Of a stretch of DNA of 41,279 bases, positions 6,234 to 13,457 are shown piece by piece. Location of the stretch: the NCBI RefSeq assembly GCF_002395745.1, contig NZ_DGUN01000061.1, forward strand, positions 1 to 41,279, written 5' to 3'. The notes beneath the pieces were generated by a model. It ran no database searches and had not been told where the DNA came from. It saw only the letters and a program-made list of their open reading frames with translations. The translations under genes were made by a program, and so were the position numbers. Positions within the stretch are counted from its first letter, which is position 1. Each line of letters opens with the position of its first letter. Source of the DNA: Fibrobacter sp. UBA4309 (GTDB taxonomy: Bacteria > Fibrobacterota > Fibrobacteria > Fibrobacterales > Fibrobacteraceae).

Positions 6234-6635
6234 ATGGCTAAAACAACTGCAAATAAGGCTACAAAGGCCCCCGCCAAGAAGGCCGCCGCCAAGCCGGCTG
6301 CCGAAAAGAAGGGTTGCGCCAAGGCTTGTGCAAAGCCCGCCGCTAAGCCCGCTGCCGCCAAGGCTGAAAAGCCCGCTGCCAAGAAGGCTGCCCCGAAGGC
6401 CGCCGCCGCGAAGAAGGTCGCCGTCGAATTCGTCGCCGACTGCCCGCTCGCCACGACCGTCTCTGTTGCCGGTACGTTCAACAACTGGGCTGTCGACAAG
6501 GACATGCTCAAGAAGGACAAGAAGACTGGCCTCTGGACCGCGAAGATTTCCCTCGCCGCTGGCGACTACGAATACAAGTTCGTGTGCGACGGCAAGAACT
6601 GGGACGCAGGCGACAACAAGATCAAGCACGTCTAA
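6234..6635 (+). CDS. Lys/Ala/Pro-rich tail joined to a glycogen-binding-like CBM48 domain
   Basis: The 133-residue protein has two parts. Residues 1-63 are a strongly basic, low-complexity tail of PAKKAAAKPA-like units, resembling histone H1 C-termini and bacterial histone-like tails, with two Cys in GCAKACAK. Residues 64-133 resemble the AMPK-beta/CBM48 E-set fold: VSVAGTFNNW, GLWTAKISLAAGDYEYKF and CDGKNW are the usual strand and aromatic positions for binding alpha-glucans. There is no signal peptide, so it is probably cytoplasmic. Known relatives bind glycogen or regulate enzymes on it; a link between glycogen and a polyanion such as DNA or RNA is inference. AGGAG lies 8 bases before the ATG, and a strong terminator follows, so it is a single-gene unit. 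Confidence 0.72.
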   Translation: MAKTTANKATKAPAKKAAAKPAAEKKGCAKACAKPAAKPAAAKAEKPAAKKAAPKAAAAKKVAVEFVADCPLATTVSVAGTFNNWAVDKDMLKKDKKTGLWTAKISLAAGDYEYKFVCDGKNWDAGDNKIKHV

Positions 6636-6661
6636 TCGCGCTTTTTTGTTCGTTTATCGGA

Positions 6662-6689
6662 AGGCTCCGGGTTACCGGGGCCTTTTTTT
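6662..6689 (+). terminator. Rho-independent terminator after the CBM48 gene
   Basis: AGGCTCCGG (6662-6670) pairs with CCGGGGCCT (6675-6683) around a GTTA loop with one G-T pair, and seven T residues follow (6683-6689). Confidence 0.88.
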
Positions 6690-6705
6690 GCTAGATAGCG
6701 AAAGC

Positions 6706-6713
6706 TATATTTG
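6706..6713 (+). promoter_or_regulatory. Promoter-like TATATTTG box of the second lipoprotein gene
   Basis: TATATTTG is an exact TAnnTTTG match, just after the preceding terminator and 18 bases before the ATG at 6732. The predicted short leader contains GAAAGGAG. A small stem ATAGC-GAAA-GCTAT (6695-6708) overlaps its upstream edge. Confidence 0.45.
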
Positions 6714-6731
6714 GAGAAAGGAGTGTCTTGC

Positions 6732-8099
6732 ATGAAGAGATTGTTGTCGTTTTTGGTTCTATTTTGCATTTATGCATGTACGTCGGATAGTTCATCGTCA
6801 GCAAAACCGACTCCCGAGGGCTTTGCAGGACATTCAACGTTGTATGCGTATTTGGAACAGACTCCCGTGACCGAGACGCAAGATGGATATGAATGTCCCG
6901 ATTGGCACACCGAAATTGATACTACGGTAGAAGTGCGTCTGCCCAGCCTGCAGTATAACCTTAAAATATATTTCTGGTGCCATACGGAACAATTTTATCC
7001 CGACTGCGGTTACGAGGACGTGCGCATCAAGGTCGATGGCAAGCCTGTCGAGAATGAATTCGCGTTCTTTTACGACAGGGATACGTCCTTGAAGGTCATG
7101 GTGCCCGATATCGAAAACGAGCATGTGATAGAATGGAGCCTTGACTCGGCACAGTGCGGGAATTTCCATGCGAAGTACCGTTTGACTCCGTCGAAGGAAC
7201 CGGGTGACTACGTGATTCTTGGAGAGTACCGGCAGGAAGAATCGAATAGGGTCAAGGGTCCGACCATATTCAAGAAGGGCAAGCTGTTCTTTGATATAGA
7301 GAGCCATTACAGGCATGCGACTTTTGACTGGGACTATGAATACGCCTATGTGGATTCCGCACAGTCGGATTGCATCATTGCGAAAGACGGCGATACTTTG
7401 CACTTACCGCTTAAGGTTTTGGAGCGCGAAAGCGAACGCCTTCGTCCGGATATCCGTGTTGAAGCCGATAGCGCAAAACTGGTTGATTTTCTAGGAGCGG
7501 ACACCGCAGCGGAAGTATCGTGTGCCATAGTGTACCAGTCGTGGATTGTACCCAAGAAGGTGGATTCCCTCCAATATGATTTTAAAATAAACTTTATCTC
7601 TTTTGTTCCGGAGTATACGGACCGCTTGGAAGAAATTGATTGCGCTGCTGACGCACCTTGTTTTGAGGGGGAGTTTGCCCGCTGGATTTACACTGAACGG
7701 GTGTGGCGTTATAACACGAATACGCATGTACTTGCGAAAACGACAAAGGGTGACCTTATTTACAAGCGGAAAGGGCTGAGTTGGTGTTCCCCAGATAATC
7801 TTTGTCGTTATATTTTCGCGAGGAATGATTTGCCGGTTGATGCTAATGGGGACACGCTGGAATTGGAATACTTGCAGTTGATTGCTTTTCCGGGAGGTTT
7901 GGCGAGTAATTGGGATACTTGGCGGATAAAAAATGCTCTTGACAGTATTTATGGTTCGAATGTCGCCGACGATTGGTATGCCGATGAAGAGAGTGCCGTA
8001 AAAGTGGATTCCATGATGAATGTACTTGTCGACAAAGACGGCAACCCGAAAGATGGCCTGTGGATAATGGCCAAGCGGCTGACATTTGAGCAAGAATAA
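6732..8099 (+). CDS. Large lipoprotein of unknown function
   Basis: The product has 455 residues. Residues 1-16 form a lipoprotein signal ending in the lipobox IYAC (basic KR, then a hydrophobic stretch), followed by a Ser-rich stretch. The mature part has many acidic and aromatic residues, ten or more cysteines in spaced pairs, and several YDFKINF/YNLKIYF-like beta segments that may be a repeated beta-sandwich unit. I recognise no family. I chose the ATG at 6732 over an in-frame TTG at 6711, because GAAAGGAG lies 9 bases before it and the TTG lies inside a promoter-like box. The gene stands alone between two terminators. Surface location is likely; function unknown. Confidence 0.72.
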   Translation: MKRLLSFLVLFCIYACTSDSSSSAKPTPEGFAGHSTLYAYLEQTPVTETQDGYECPDWHTEIDTTVEVRLPSLQYNLKIYFWCHTEQFYPDCGYEDVRIKVDGKPVENEFAFFYDRDTSLKVMVPDIENEHVIEWSLDSAQCGNFHAKYRLTPSKEPGDYVILGEYRQEESNRVKGPTIFKKGKLFFDIESHYRHATFDWDYEYAYVDSAQSDCIIAKDGDTLHLPLKVLERESERLRPDIRVEADSAKLVDFLGADTAAEVSCAIVYQSWIVPKKVDSLQYDFKINFISFVPEYTDRLEEIDCAADAPCFEGEFARWIYTERVWRYNTNTHVLAKTTKGDLIYKRKGLSWCSPDNLCRYIFARNDLPVDANGDTLELEYLQLIAFPGGLASNWDTWRIKNALDSIYGSNVADDWYADEESAVKVDSMMNVLVDKDGNPKDGLWIMAKRLTFEQE

Positions 8100-8113
8100 A
8101 ATCTTGGCATATT

Positions 8114-8140
8114 GCGCTGGGCCAATTACCCGGCGCTTTT
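8114..8140 (+). terminator. Intrinsic terminator after the second lipoprotein gene
   Basis: GCGCTGGG (8114-8121) pairs with CCCGGCGC (8129-8136), including one T-G pair, around CCAATTA, followed by TTTTCATTTT. The T-tract is interrupted by one C, so strength is moderate. Confidence 0.7.
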
Positions 8141-8216
8141 CATTTTGTGTAAAACATTGTGTGGGCTCAAGCCGGAGGATTGTTGTTGAGAGCATTCACC
8201 ACTAACCACTATTTTC

Positions 8217-8224
8217 TATCTTTC
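8217..8224 (+). promoter_or_regulatory. Promoter-like TATCTTTC box directly before lysA
   Basis: TATCTTTC ends five bases (all C) before the lysA ATG and there is no Shine-Dalgarno sequence. With a start of transcription 5-7 bases past the box, the mRNA would begin at or next to the start codon. The same TATCTTT at the same distance is found before rsmA and lon. Confidence 0.45.
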
Positions 8225-8229
8225 CCCCC

Positions 8230-9489
8230 ATGAACTATTCCATTCCTCAAGAAGTTTTCGTGAAGGCTGCCGAACAGTACGGCACCCCCCTCTGGATTTA
8301 TGACCGCGCCACTATCGAGAAGCGCGTGAAGGAAGTCCAGGTTTTCGACACCGTGCGTTTTGCCCAGAAGGCATGTCCGAACCTCTCCATCGTAGCGCTC
8401 GTACGCAAGCTCGGTGGCGTGGTGGATGCCGTTTCTGCAGGCGAAATCGTCCGCGCGTTGAAGGCGGGTTTTAAGGGTGGCCAGCAGAAGGGCAAGGCTC
8501 CCGAAATTGTCTACACCGCAGATATCTTCGACCGCGACGCGCTTGAACTCGTGAAGAAGTACGACATCGCGGTGAACGTGGGTTCGCCCGACATGATCCA
8601 GCAGCTTGCCGATTTCGGCGTGAAGTCGGAACTTACGCTCCGCGTGAACCCGGGCTTTGGCCACGGGCATTCGAGCAAGGTGAATACCGGCGGTCCGCTC
8701 AGCAAGCATGGCGTGTGGCACGAACAGATTAAGGACTGCGTCAAGCTCGCGCAGGCAAACGGGATGTGGATTACCGGGCTGCACATGCACATCGGTTCCG
8801 GCTCCGACTTCGAACACCTCTCGCAGGTTTGCGACGCGATGGTGGACGCTAGCCGCCGCCTGGGCTCTCACCTCCGCACCATCAGTGCAGGGGGCGGCCT
8901 CCCGATTCCGTATCACGAAGAAGACAAGGGCAACCGCATTGACATGCAGGCCTACTACGATCTGTGGGACAAGGCCCGCAAGAACATCCAGCAGAGCATC
9001 GGCCACGAGGTTCACCTGGAAGTCGAACCCGGCCGCTACCTGGTGGCCGAAAGCGGTTACCTGATGGCCGAAATCCGCGCCGTCAAAAAACAGGGCGACA
9101 ACCTGTTCTACCTGCTCGACGCGGGCTTTACCGATCTCGTCCGCCCGAGCTTCTACGGCAGTTATCACGGCATTTCCATCATCGCCCGCGACGGCCGCGA
9201 GATGAACGAGATGGTCGACGCAGTGGTGGCAGGCCCGCTCTGCGAATCCGGTGACGTGTTCACGCAGGAAGAAGGCGGCTTCGTGGTGACCCGCAAGCTC
9301 CCGATGGCAAAAGTCGGCGACTTGCTGATTCTCCATGACGCGGGCGCCTACGGTGCCGCCATGAGCAGCAACTACAACAGCCGCCGCTACGCCGCCGAGA
9401 CCATGTACACCAATGGCGAACTCAAGGTCATCCGCGAAAGGCAGACTTTCGAGCAGCTCTTGCAGAACGACCGCGTTATCGACCTGTAA
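8230..9489 (+). CDS. lysA: Diaminopimelate decarboxylase
   Basis: This PLP enzyme converts meso-diaminopimelate to lysine, the last step of lysine biosynthesis. The 419-residue protein shows the fold-III layout: VRFAQKACPN with the PLP-binding Lys47 at the start of the barrel, HMHIGSGSDF (the His/Gly/Ser phosphate region), SAGGGLPIPY, EVEPGRYLVAESG, and in the C-terminal beta domain GPLCESGDVF, which carries the active-site Cys-Glu of the dimer interface. The FAQKA form resembles the E. coli LysA type rather than the more common YAxKAN form. The gene has no Shine-Dalgarno sequence, and its TATCTTTC box lies 5 bases before the ATG. It is monocistronic, with terminators on both sides. Confidence 0.93.
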   Translation: MNYSIPQEVFVKAAEQYGTPLWIYDRATIEKRVKEVQVFDTVRFAQKACPNLSIVALVRKLGGVVDAVSAGEIVRALKAGFKGGQQKGKAPEIVYTADIFDRDALELVKKYDIAVNVGSPDMIQQLADFGVKSELTLRVNPGFGHGHSSKVNTGGPLSKHGVWHEQIKDCVKLAQANGMWITGLHMHIGSGSDFEHLSQVCDAMVDASRRLGSHLRTISAGGGLPIPYHEEDKGNRIDMQAYYDLWDKARKNIQQSIGHEVHLEVEPGRYLVAESGYLMAEIRAVKKQGDNLFYLLDAGFTDLVRPSFYGSYHGISIIARDGREMNEMVDAVVAGPLCESGDVFTQEEGGFVVTRKLPMAKVGDLLILHDAGAYGAAMSSNYNSRRYAAETMYTNGELKVIRERQTFEQLLQNDRVIDL

Positions 9490-9527
9490 ACTTCGCATGG
9501 CGACGTTTTGCTCGCTGAAAAATTATT

Positions 9528-9556
9528 AAACCGGCAATTCAATTTGCCGGTTTTTT
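9528..9556 (+). terminator. Rho-independent terminator of lysA
   Basis: AAACCGGCAA (9528-9537) pairs perfectly with TTGCCGGTTT (9544-9553) around TTCAAT, and six T residues (9551-9556) follow the GC stem. Confidence 0.9.
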
Positions 9557-9614
9557 ATGATACCAGTGCAAAAAAAATATCCCCTTTTCGTTTTATTTAT
9601 GTATTTTATTTTAC

Positions 9615-11222
9615 ATGAATATACAGAAGAGCATTCCCCTGTTTTTGCTGTCCGCCGCTATCCTGACATACGCCCAGACAGCCGCCCCTACCCAGGCTCC
9701 TGCGACCACTGCAGCTCCTGCACCCGCGGAAACCGCCGCTGCGGCTCCCGCTCCCGTGGCCACCGCAACTCCTGCTCCCGCGGAAACCGCCGCTGCGGCT
9801 CCTGCCGCCCCGGCTGAACCTGCCGCCGCACCCGCAACGGCTCCTGCAACAGACCCGGCCGCCACTCCCGCCGCCGAAGCCCCGGCCGCCCAGGACCCGG
9901 CCACAGCCTTCGTACAAGAAGATCCCGCAGCAACACAGGCCCCTGCCAAGGATTCTACGGCAGCTACCGAATTCCAGCAGGAACTCATTCCTGAATTCAC
10001 GGCCGAACCCGTTCCGGCAAAACAGGACTCCGTAACGGCCCCGGTCGCAGCCGCAGCCGACACAACCGCCAAGGTTGCCGCCGCAGCCGACACCGCGAAG
10101 AAGGCTCCCGCCGCCAAGCCGCAACCGCCTGAACCGCCGCACATGCTCGACGTGCTGCACGGCAATGCCTACAACCTGGCGCAGAACGAAGCCGCCGCAC
10201 CGACCGTGAACGGAAACATCGCATTCCCGCATAAAATGCGCGGCCTTAGGCTCGGCTATATCGAACCTGTCGACGACATGGGTGCAGTCTCGTTCGGCGA
10301 AAGGGCCACCTACTTCTTTGTATTCGACAACTCCCAGGATCTCGGCATGCTCACCGCAGGCCTTGCCCTCAACAGGTTCGGCTTTACCGTCGGCGCCGCC
10401 GTCGACAAGAACTGGACCTACGCCACCTACCCCAAGCACGAAGAAACCTATAGGACCACTTCCGGAGGCACGCTCGCCGCGGCGACATTCTCCATGAAGG
10501 CCGGTTCGGTGGATATCGCCCTCCGCGGAAAGTACGTGAACCCGAAGAACATCAAGTACGTCAACATCCCCGGCTCCGAAACGGACCTCAAGATCTGGGA
10601 TGCCATGGGAACGCTCGCCGTCTCCAAGTCCAACAACAATAAGTTCGCCTGGACCGCACAGGTTTCCCTGTTGCGCCACAACTCGGAAAAATTCAGCCAG
10701 AGCCTCGTCGAAGAAATCATCGACGGAAAGAGCAAAGTCGTCATCCACACCGTCACGGCAACCGACACGACCGCACGCGTAGAAGTCACTCCCGAATTCA
10801 ATTTCGGTTCGAGAATCCTGCAGTCCGAAAAGGCCCGCATCTTTATCGGCCTGAACACCGCGCTCCCGATTGTCGTATTCGACCAGCTTGACAACTACCG
10901 CGAAACGGAAACCACGTACGCCTTGACGACCGCTCCCAACGTCCTCGGCGAAATCGCCCTGAACAGCCACTTCATGGTGTTCGGAAGCGTAAGCCACCGC
11001 TGGGAAATCTTCCAATACGGCATCTACGAGCAGGACCTCACCAGCATCAAGACGCTCGATGTCCAATCGGGCAAGACAGAAGCCAACCTGGGCGCAAGAT
11101 TCCAGTACGAACAGGCCGCCCTCGAACTGGCGTTCACCAAGACGTTCCTGCAGAATCCGTTCGGAAGTTTCTCCGATCATGATAATATCGCCATGTCCAT
11201 TGGCGCGTTCATCATGTTCTAA
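9615..11222 (+). CDS. Outer-membrane beta-barrel protein with a long Ala/Pro-rich spacer
   Basis: The 535-residue product starts with a signal peptide (cleavage expected after LTYA, before Q21). Residues of about 22-180 are a very Ala/Pro/Thr-rich, probably disordered region containing a repeated PAPAETAAAAPA segment. From about residue 185 to the end come alternating hydrophobic strands typical of a transmembrane beta-barrel (for example TAGLALNRFGFTVGAAV, RIFIGLNTALPIVV, HFMVFGSVSHRWEIF), and the chain ends in a terminal Phe (IMF), the usual signal for BAM-assembled proteins. I recognise no specific family. The spacer may reach into the periplasm or cross peptidoglycan, by analogy with Pro/Ala-rich regions of other envelope proteins; this is inference. 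No Shine-Dalgarno sequence precedes the ATG. rsmA begins 18 bases downstream. Confidence 0.7.
   Translation: MNIQKSIPLFLLSAAILTYAQTAAPTQAPATTAAPAPAETAAAAPAPVATATPAPAETAAAAPAAPAEPAAAPATAPATDPAATPAAEAPAAQDPATAFVQEDPAATQAPAKDSTAATEFQQELIPEFTAEPVPAKQDSVTAPVAAAADTTAKVAAAADTAKKAPAAKPQPPEPPHMLDVLHGNAYNLAQNEAAAPTVNGNIAFPHKMRGLRLGYIEPVDDMGAVSFGERATYFFVFDNSQDLGMLTAGLALNRFGFTVGAAVDKNWTYATYPKHEETYRTTSGGTLAAATFSMKAGSVDIALRGKYVNPKNIKYVNIPGSETDLKIWDAMGTLAVSKSNNNKFAWTAQVSLLRHNSEKFSQSLVEEIIDGKSKVVIHTVTATDTTARVEVTPEFNFGSRILQSEKARIFIGLNTALPIVVFDQLDNYRETETTYALTTAPNVLGEIALNSHFMVFGSVSHRWEIFQYGIYEQDLTSIKTLDVQSGKTEANLGARFQYEQAALELAFTKTFLQNPFGSFSDHDNIAMSIGAFIMF
9723..9802. repeat. Tandem-type 26-bp repeat inside the Ala/Pro spacer
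   Basis: Bases 9723-9748 and 9777-9802 are identical over 26 bp and are 54 bp (18 codons) apart, in frame. They encode the repeated PAETAAAAP segment. Identity at the DNA level, including third positions, suggests recent duplication or recombination in the spacer. Confidence 0.8.
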
Positions 11223-11227
11223 AAAAC

Positions 11228-11235
11228 TATCTTTG
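11228..11235 (+). promoter_or_regulatory. Promoter-like TATCTTTG box directly before rsmA
   Basis: TATCTTTG is an exact TAnnTTTG match and ends five bases before the rsmA ATG, leaving no room for a Shine-Dalgarno sequence. It sits in the 18-base gap after the barrel-protein gene, so rsmA may have its own leaderless transcript besides read-through. Confidence 0.45.
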
Positions 11236-11240
11236 CGTGC

Positions 11241-12020
11241 ATGGATAGAGCACGTCGACGCAGATTCGGCCAGAATTTTCTGGATGTCCCTACCGCAAAG
11301 CTGATTGCGGGCGACTTGCCCGCAGACGCCGGAGAGGCGGTGCTCGAGATCGGGCCCGGCCACGGCGCCCTCACAGAACACCTTCTCGACCGCGCCGTGG
11401 AACTCACTGCCATCGAAATCGATGAGCAGTGCGTTGAATTTTTGCAAGAAAAATTCCGGGCCCGCGAGAATTTCCACATCGTCAATATCGACTTCCTGAA
11501 ATTCGACCTGCAGGCTTTCTTGGACGCCCATGAAAAGCCGTGGATTACGGGGAACCTCCCCTACAACGTCTCGACCGCCATCATCGCAAGCCTCATGCCG
11601 CGCCTGCACCTCACGAAGGGATTCATGGGGATGGTTCAGCTCGAAGTCGCCGAACGCATTTGCGCCTCGCCGTGCAGCAGCAATTACGGCAGCCTTTCCG
11701 TACTCGTCTCCGCCTTCGCCGACACGCAGATTCTCCGCAAGATCGGTCCGGAACATTTTACACCGCGCCCGAATGTCGACAGCGCCACCATGCTGCTCAC
11801 GCCCAAAGCCTGCCCACTGGAAGCTCCCGAAGGCTATTTCGACTTCGTGCGCGCCGCATTCACGCAAAAGCGCAAGACACTCGCCAACTCTTTCGGCAAG
11901 GCATACGACAAGAAGAAAATCCAGGAAGCCATCGAGCTACTGGACTACCCCACGACCGTCCGTGCCGAAGAACTTTCCCCGGCACAGTTCCTGGAATTTT
12001 ATAAAGTCATCGTAGGCTAA
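11241..12020 (+). CDS. rsmA: 16S rRNA (adenine(1518)-N6/adenine(1519)-N6)-dimethyltransferase
   Basis: RsmA (KsgA) dimethylates two adjacent adenines in the 3' hairpin of 16S rRNA during late 30S assembly. The 259-residue protein has the family start RRRFGQNFLD, the SAM motif EIGPGHGALT (about residues 36-45), the acidic AIEID after the next strand, and the catalytic NLPYN (105-109). The C-terminal part keeps FTPRPNVDSA and RAAFTQKRKTLANS, which are typical. Length matches the family. The start has no Shine-Dalgarno sequence and a TATCTTTG box 5 bases upstream. Confidence 0.93.
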   Translation: MDRARRRRFGQNFLDVPTAKLIAGDLPADAGEAVLEIGPGHGALTEHLLDRAVELTAIEIDEQCVEFLQEKFRARENFHIVNIDFLKFDLQAFLDAHEKPWITGNLPYNVSTAIIASLMPRLHLTKGFMGMVQLEVAERICASPCSSNYGSLSVLVSAFADTQILRKIGPEHFTPRPNVDSATMLLTPKACPLEAPEGYFDFVRAAFTQKRKTLANSFGKAYDKKKIQEAIELLDYPTTVRAEELSPAQFLEFYKVIVG

Positions 12021-12047
12021 CCACAACCGCAAACTGGAGGTTTATCC

Positions 12048-12608
12048 ATGCGCAAGAATCTCGGTGTCAAGACCTATCTCTACCCGCAACCCACACTGGT
12101 CATCGCGACCTACAACGAAGACGGCTCCGCGAACGCCATGGTGGCAGCCTGGGGTTCCATCAGCGATTCTAACCAAATCGCCATCTACGTGGCCGCCTCG
12201 CACAAGACCATGCCGAACATCAAGGCGCGCGGCGCGTTCACCGTGAGCATGGCAACCGCTGCACATATCAAGGCAATCGACTACCTGGGCATCACCAGCG
12301 GCAACAAGGTTCCAGACAAGTTTGCAAAATCGGGATTCACCGCCGTCAAGAGCGAAAACGTGGACGCCCCGCTGATTGCGGAACTCCCGCTCACGCTCGA
12401 ATGCAAGATGGTAAGCTACGACGACGATTCCGAACTCCTGCTGGGCGAAATCGTGAACGTGACTGCCGATGATTCCGTGCTGGACGCAAACGGCAAGCTC
12501 GATGTAGAAAAACTCGCCCCCGTCTGCTACGATTCCGCCGGTCACGGCTATTACGTGATGGAACACCGCATAGGCAACGCCTTCAGCGACGGCAAAGAAA
12601 TCAAGTAA
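12048..12608 (+). CDS. Flavin reductase-like (FMN-binding split-barrel) protein
   Basis: The 186-residue protein resembles the flavoredoxin / flavin reductase-like family: a start of the type VKTYLYPQPTLVIATYNEDGSANAMVAAWGS, then IAIYVAASHKTMPNIKARGAFTVSM and a C-terminal GHGYYVMEHRIGNAF. Members bind FMN non-covalently and transfer electrons or reduce flavin; the partner here is unknown. TGGAGG lies 7 bases before the ATG, one of the best ribosome sites in the region. The stop codon directly abuts the ATG of the metallo-hydrolase gene, so the two are probably an operon. Confidence 0.82.
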   Translation: MRKNLGVKTYLYPQPTLVIATYNEDGSANAMVAAWGSISDSNQIAIYVAASHKTMPNIKARGAFTVSMATAAHIKAIDYLGITSGNKVPDKFAKSGFTAVKSENVDAPLIAELPLTLECKMVSYDDDSELLLGEIVNVTADDSVLDANGKLDVEKLAPVCYDSAGHGYYVMEHRIGNAFSDGKEIK

Positions 12609-13457
12609 ATGAAAATCAGGATCCTCATCGACAATATCGAAGGCTTCTCCGCCGACGAACGTCCACGCAAGCTCTTTGGCGAATGGGGACTTTCTGTCTA
12701 CGCCGAATACAAGGACCACAAGGTCCTTCTGGATACGGGCGCCTCGCACCTTTTCGCAAAGAACGCCGCCGTGATGGGAATCGACCTGTCGCAAGTGGAT
12801 ATCGGCGTCTTGAGCCACGCGCACTACGATCACGCGAACGGGCTCGCCAAATTCTTCAAGGCGAACGAAAAGGCTCCTTTCTACCTGCGCAAGGGCGCCG
12901 CCGAAAACTGCTACCATACGCACAAGCTGCTCGGCCCGCTCGCCTTCCACGTATACATCGGCATTCACAGGGGATGGCTCAAGCGGTTCGCCGACCGCAT
13001 CCGCTTCGTAGAAGGCGATGCCGAAATCGTTCCCGGAATAACGCTCGTGCCGCACAAGACCGCAGGCCTCGAAAGCATCGGCGAACGTGCCCACCTGAGC
13101 GTAAAGGAAAACGGGAGATTTCGCTACGACAGCTTTGAGCACGAGCAGAGCCTGGTATTCGATACGCCCCGCGGCCTGTTCGTCATGAACAGCTGCAGCC
13201 ACGGCGGCGCAGACAATATCGTCAAGGAAATCGCCGCCACGTTCCCCGACAAGAAGCTTTTCGCGATTCTCGGCGGTTTCCATCTTTTCCGCTACAAGGA
13301 CAGCGACATCCGCGCCTTTGCCGAACGCCTGCGCGAACTGAACGTCCAAAAAATCTACACCGGTCACTGCACCGGCGACCGCGCCTTCAAAATCCTGCAC
13401 GAAATCCTTGGCGACCGTGCCGAACAGATGTTTACGGGAATGTCTATCGAGGTGTAG
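12609..13457 (+). CDS. Metallo-beta-lactamase-fold hydrolase
   Basis: The 282-residue protein carries the metal site H70-x-H72-x-D74-H75 (SHAHYDHANGL), preceded by VLLDTGAS, and later the His residues of NSCSHGG, GGFHLF and IYTGHCTGDRAF. This layout resembles the subgroup annotated as dihydropterin-ribofuranosylaminobenzene-phosphate synthase-like hydrolases rather than true beta-lactamases or glyoxalase II. The substrate is unknown. It begins directly after the flavin reductase-like gene (no spacing), suggesting co-translation; an electron-transfer link between the two is possible but unproven. Its stop codon abuts the yggS stop codon on the other strand, with no intergenic base. Confidence 0.8.
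   Translation: MKIRILIDNIEGFSADERPRKLFGEWGLSVYAEYKDHKVLLDTGASHLFAKNAAVMGIDLSQVDIGVLSHAHYDHANGLAKFFKANEKAPFYLRKGAAENCYHTHKLLGPLAFHVYIGIHRGWLKRFADRIRFVEGDAEIVPGITLVPHKTAGLESIGERAHLSVKENGRFRYDSFEHEQSLVFDTPRGLFVMNSCSHGGADNIVKEIAATFPDKKLFAILGGFHLFRYKDSDIRAFAERLRELNVQKIYTGHCTGDRAFKILHEILGDRAEQMFTGMSIEV

Noticed and set aside
6695..6708. Small ATAGC-GAAA-GCTAT stem-loop
   Set aside because: Only five base pairs and overlapping a promoter-like box; too short to call as a regulatory structure.
8209..9498. A 429-codon frame antisense to lysA
   Set aside because: Shadow frame: lysA on the plus strand keeps every active-site motif, while the antisense product resembles nothing.
9606..11867. A 753-codon open frame antisense to the barrel protein and rsmA
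   Set aside because: The translation is low-complexity Gly/Arg/Cys antisense of the Ala/Pro spacer, and rsmA on the plus strand has all family motifs.
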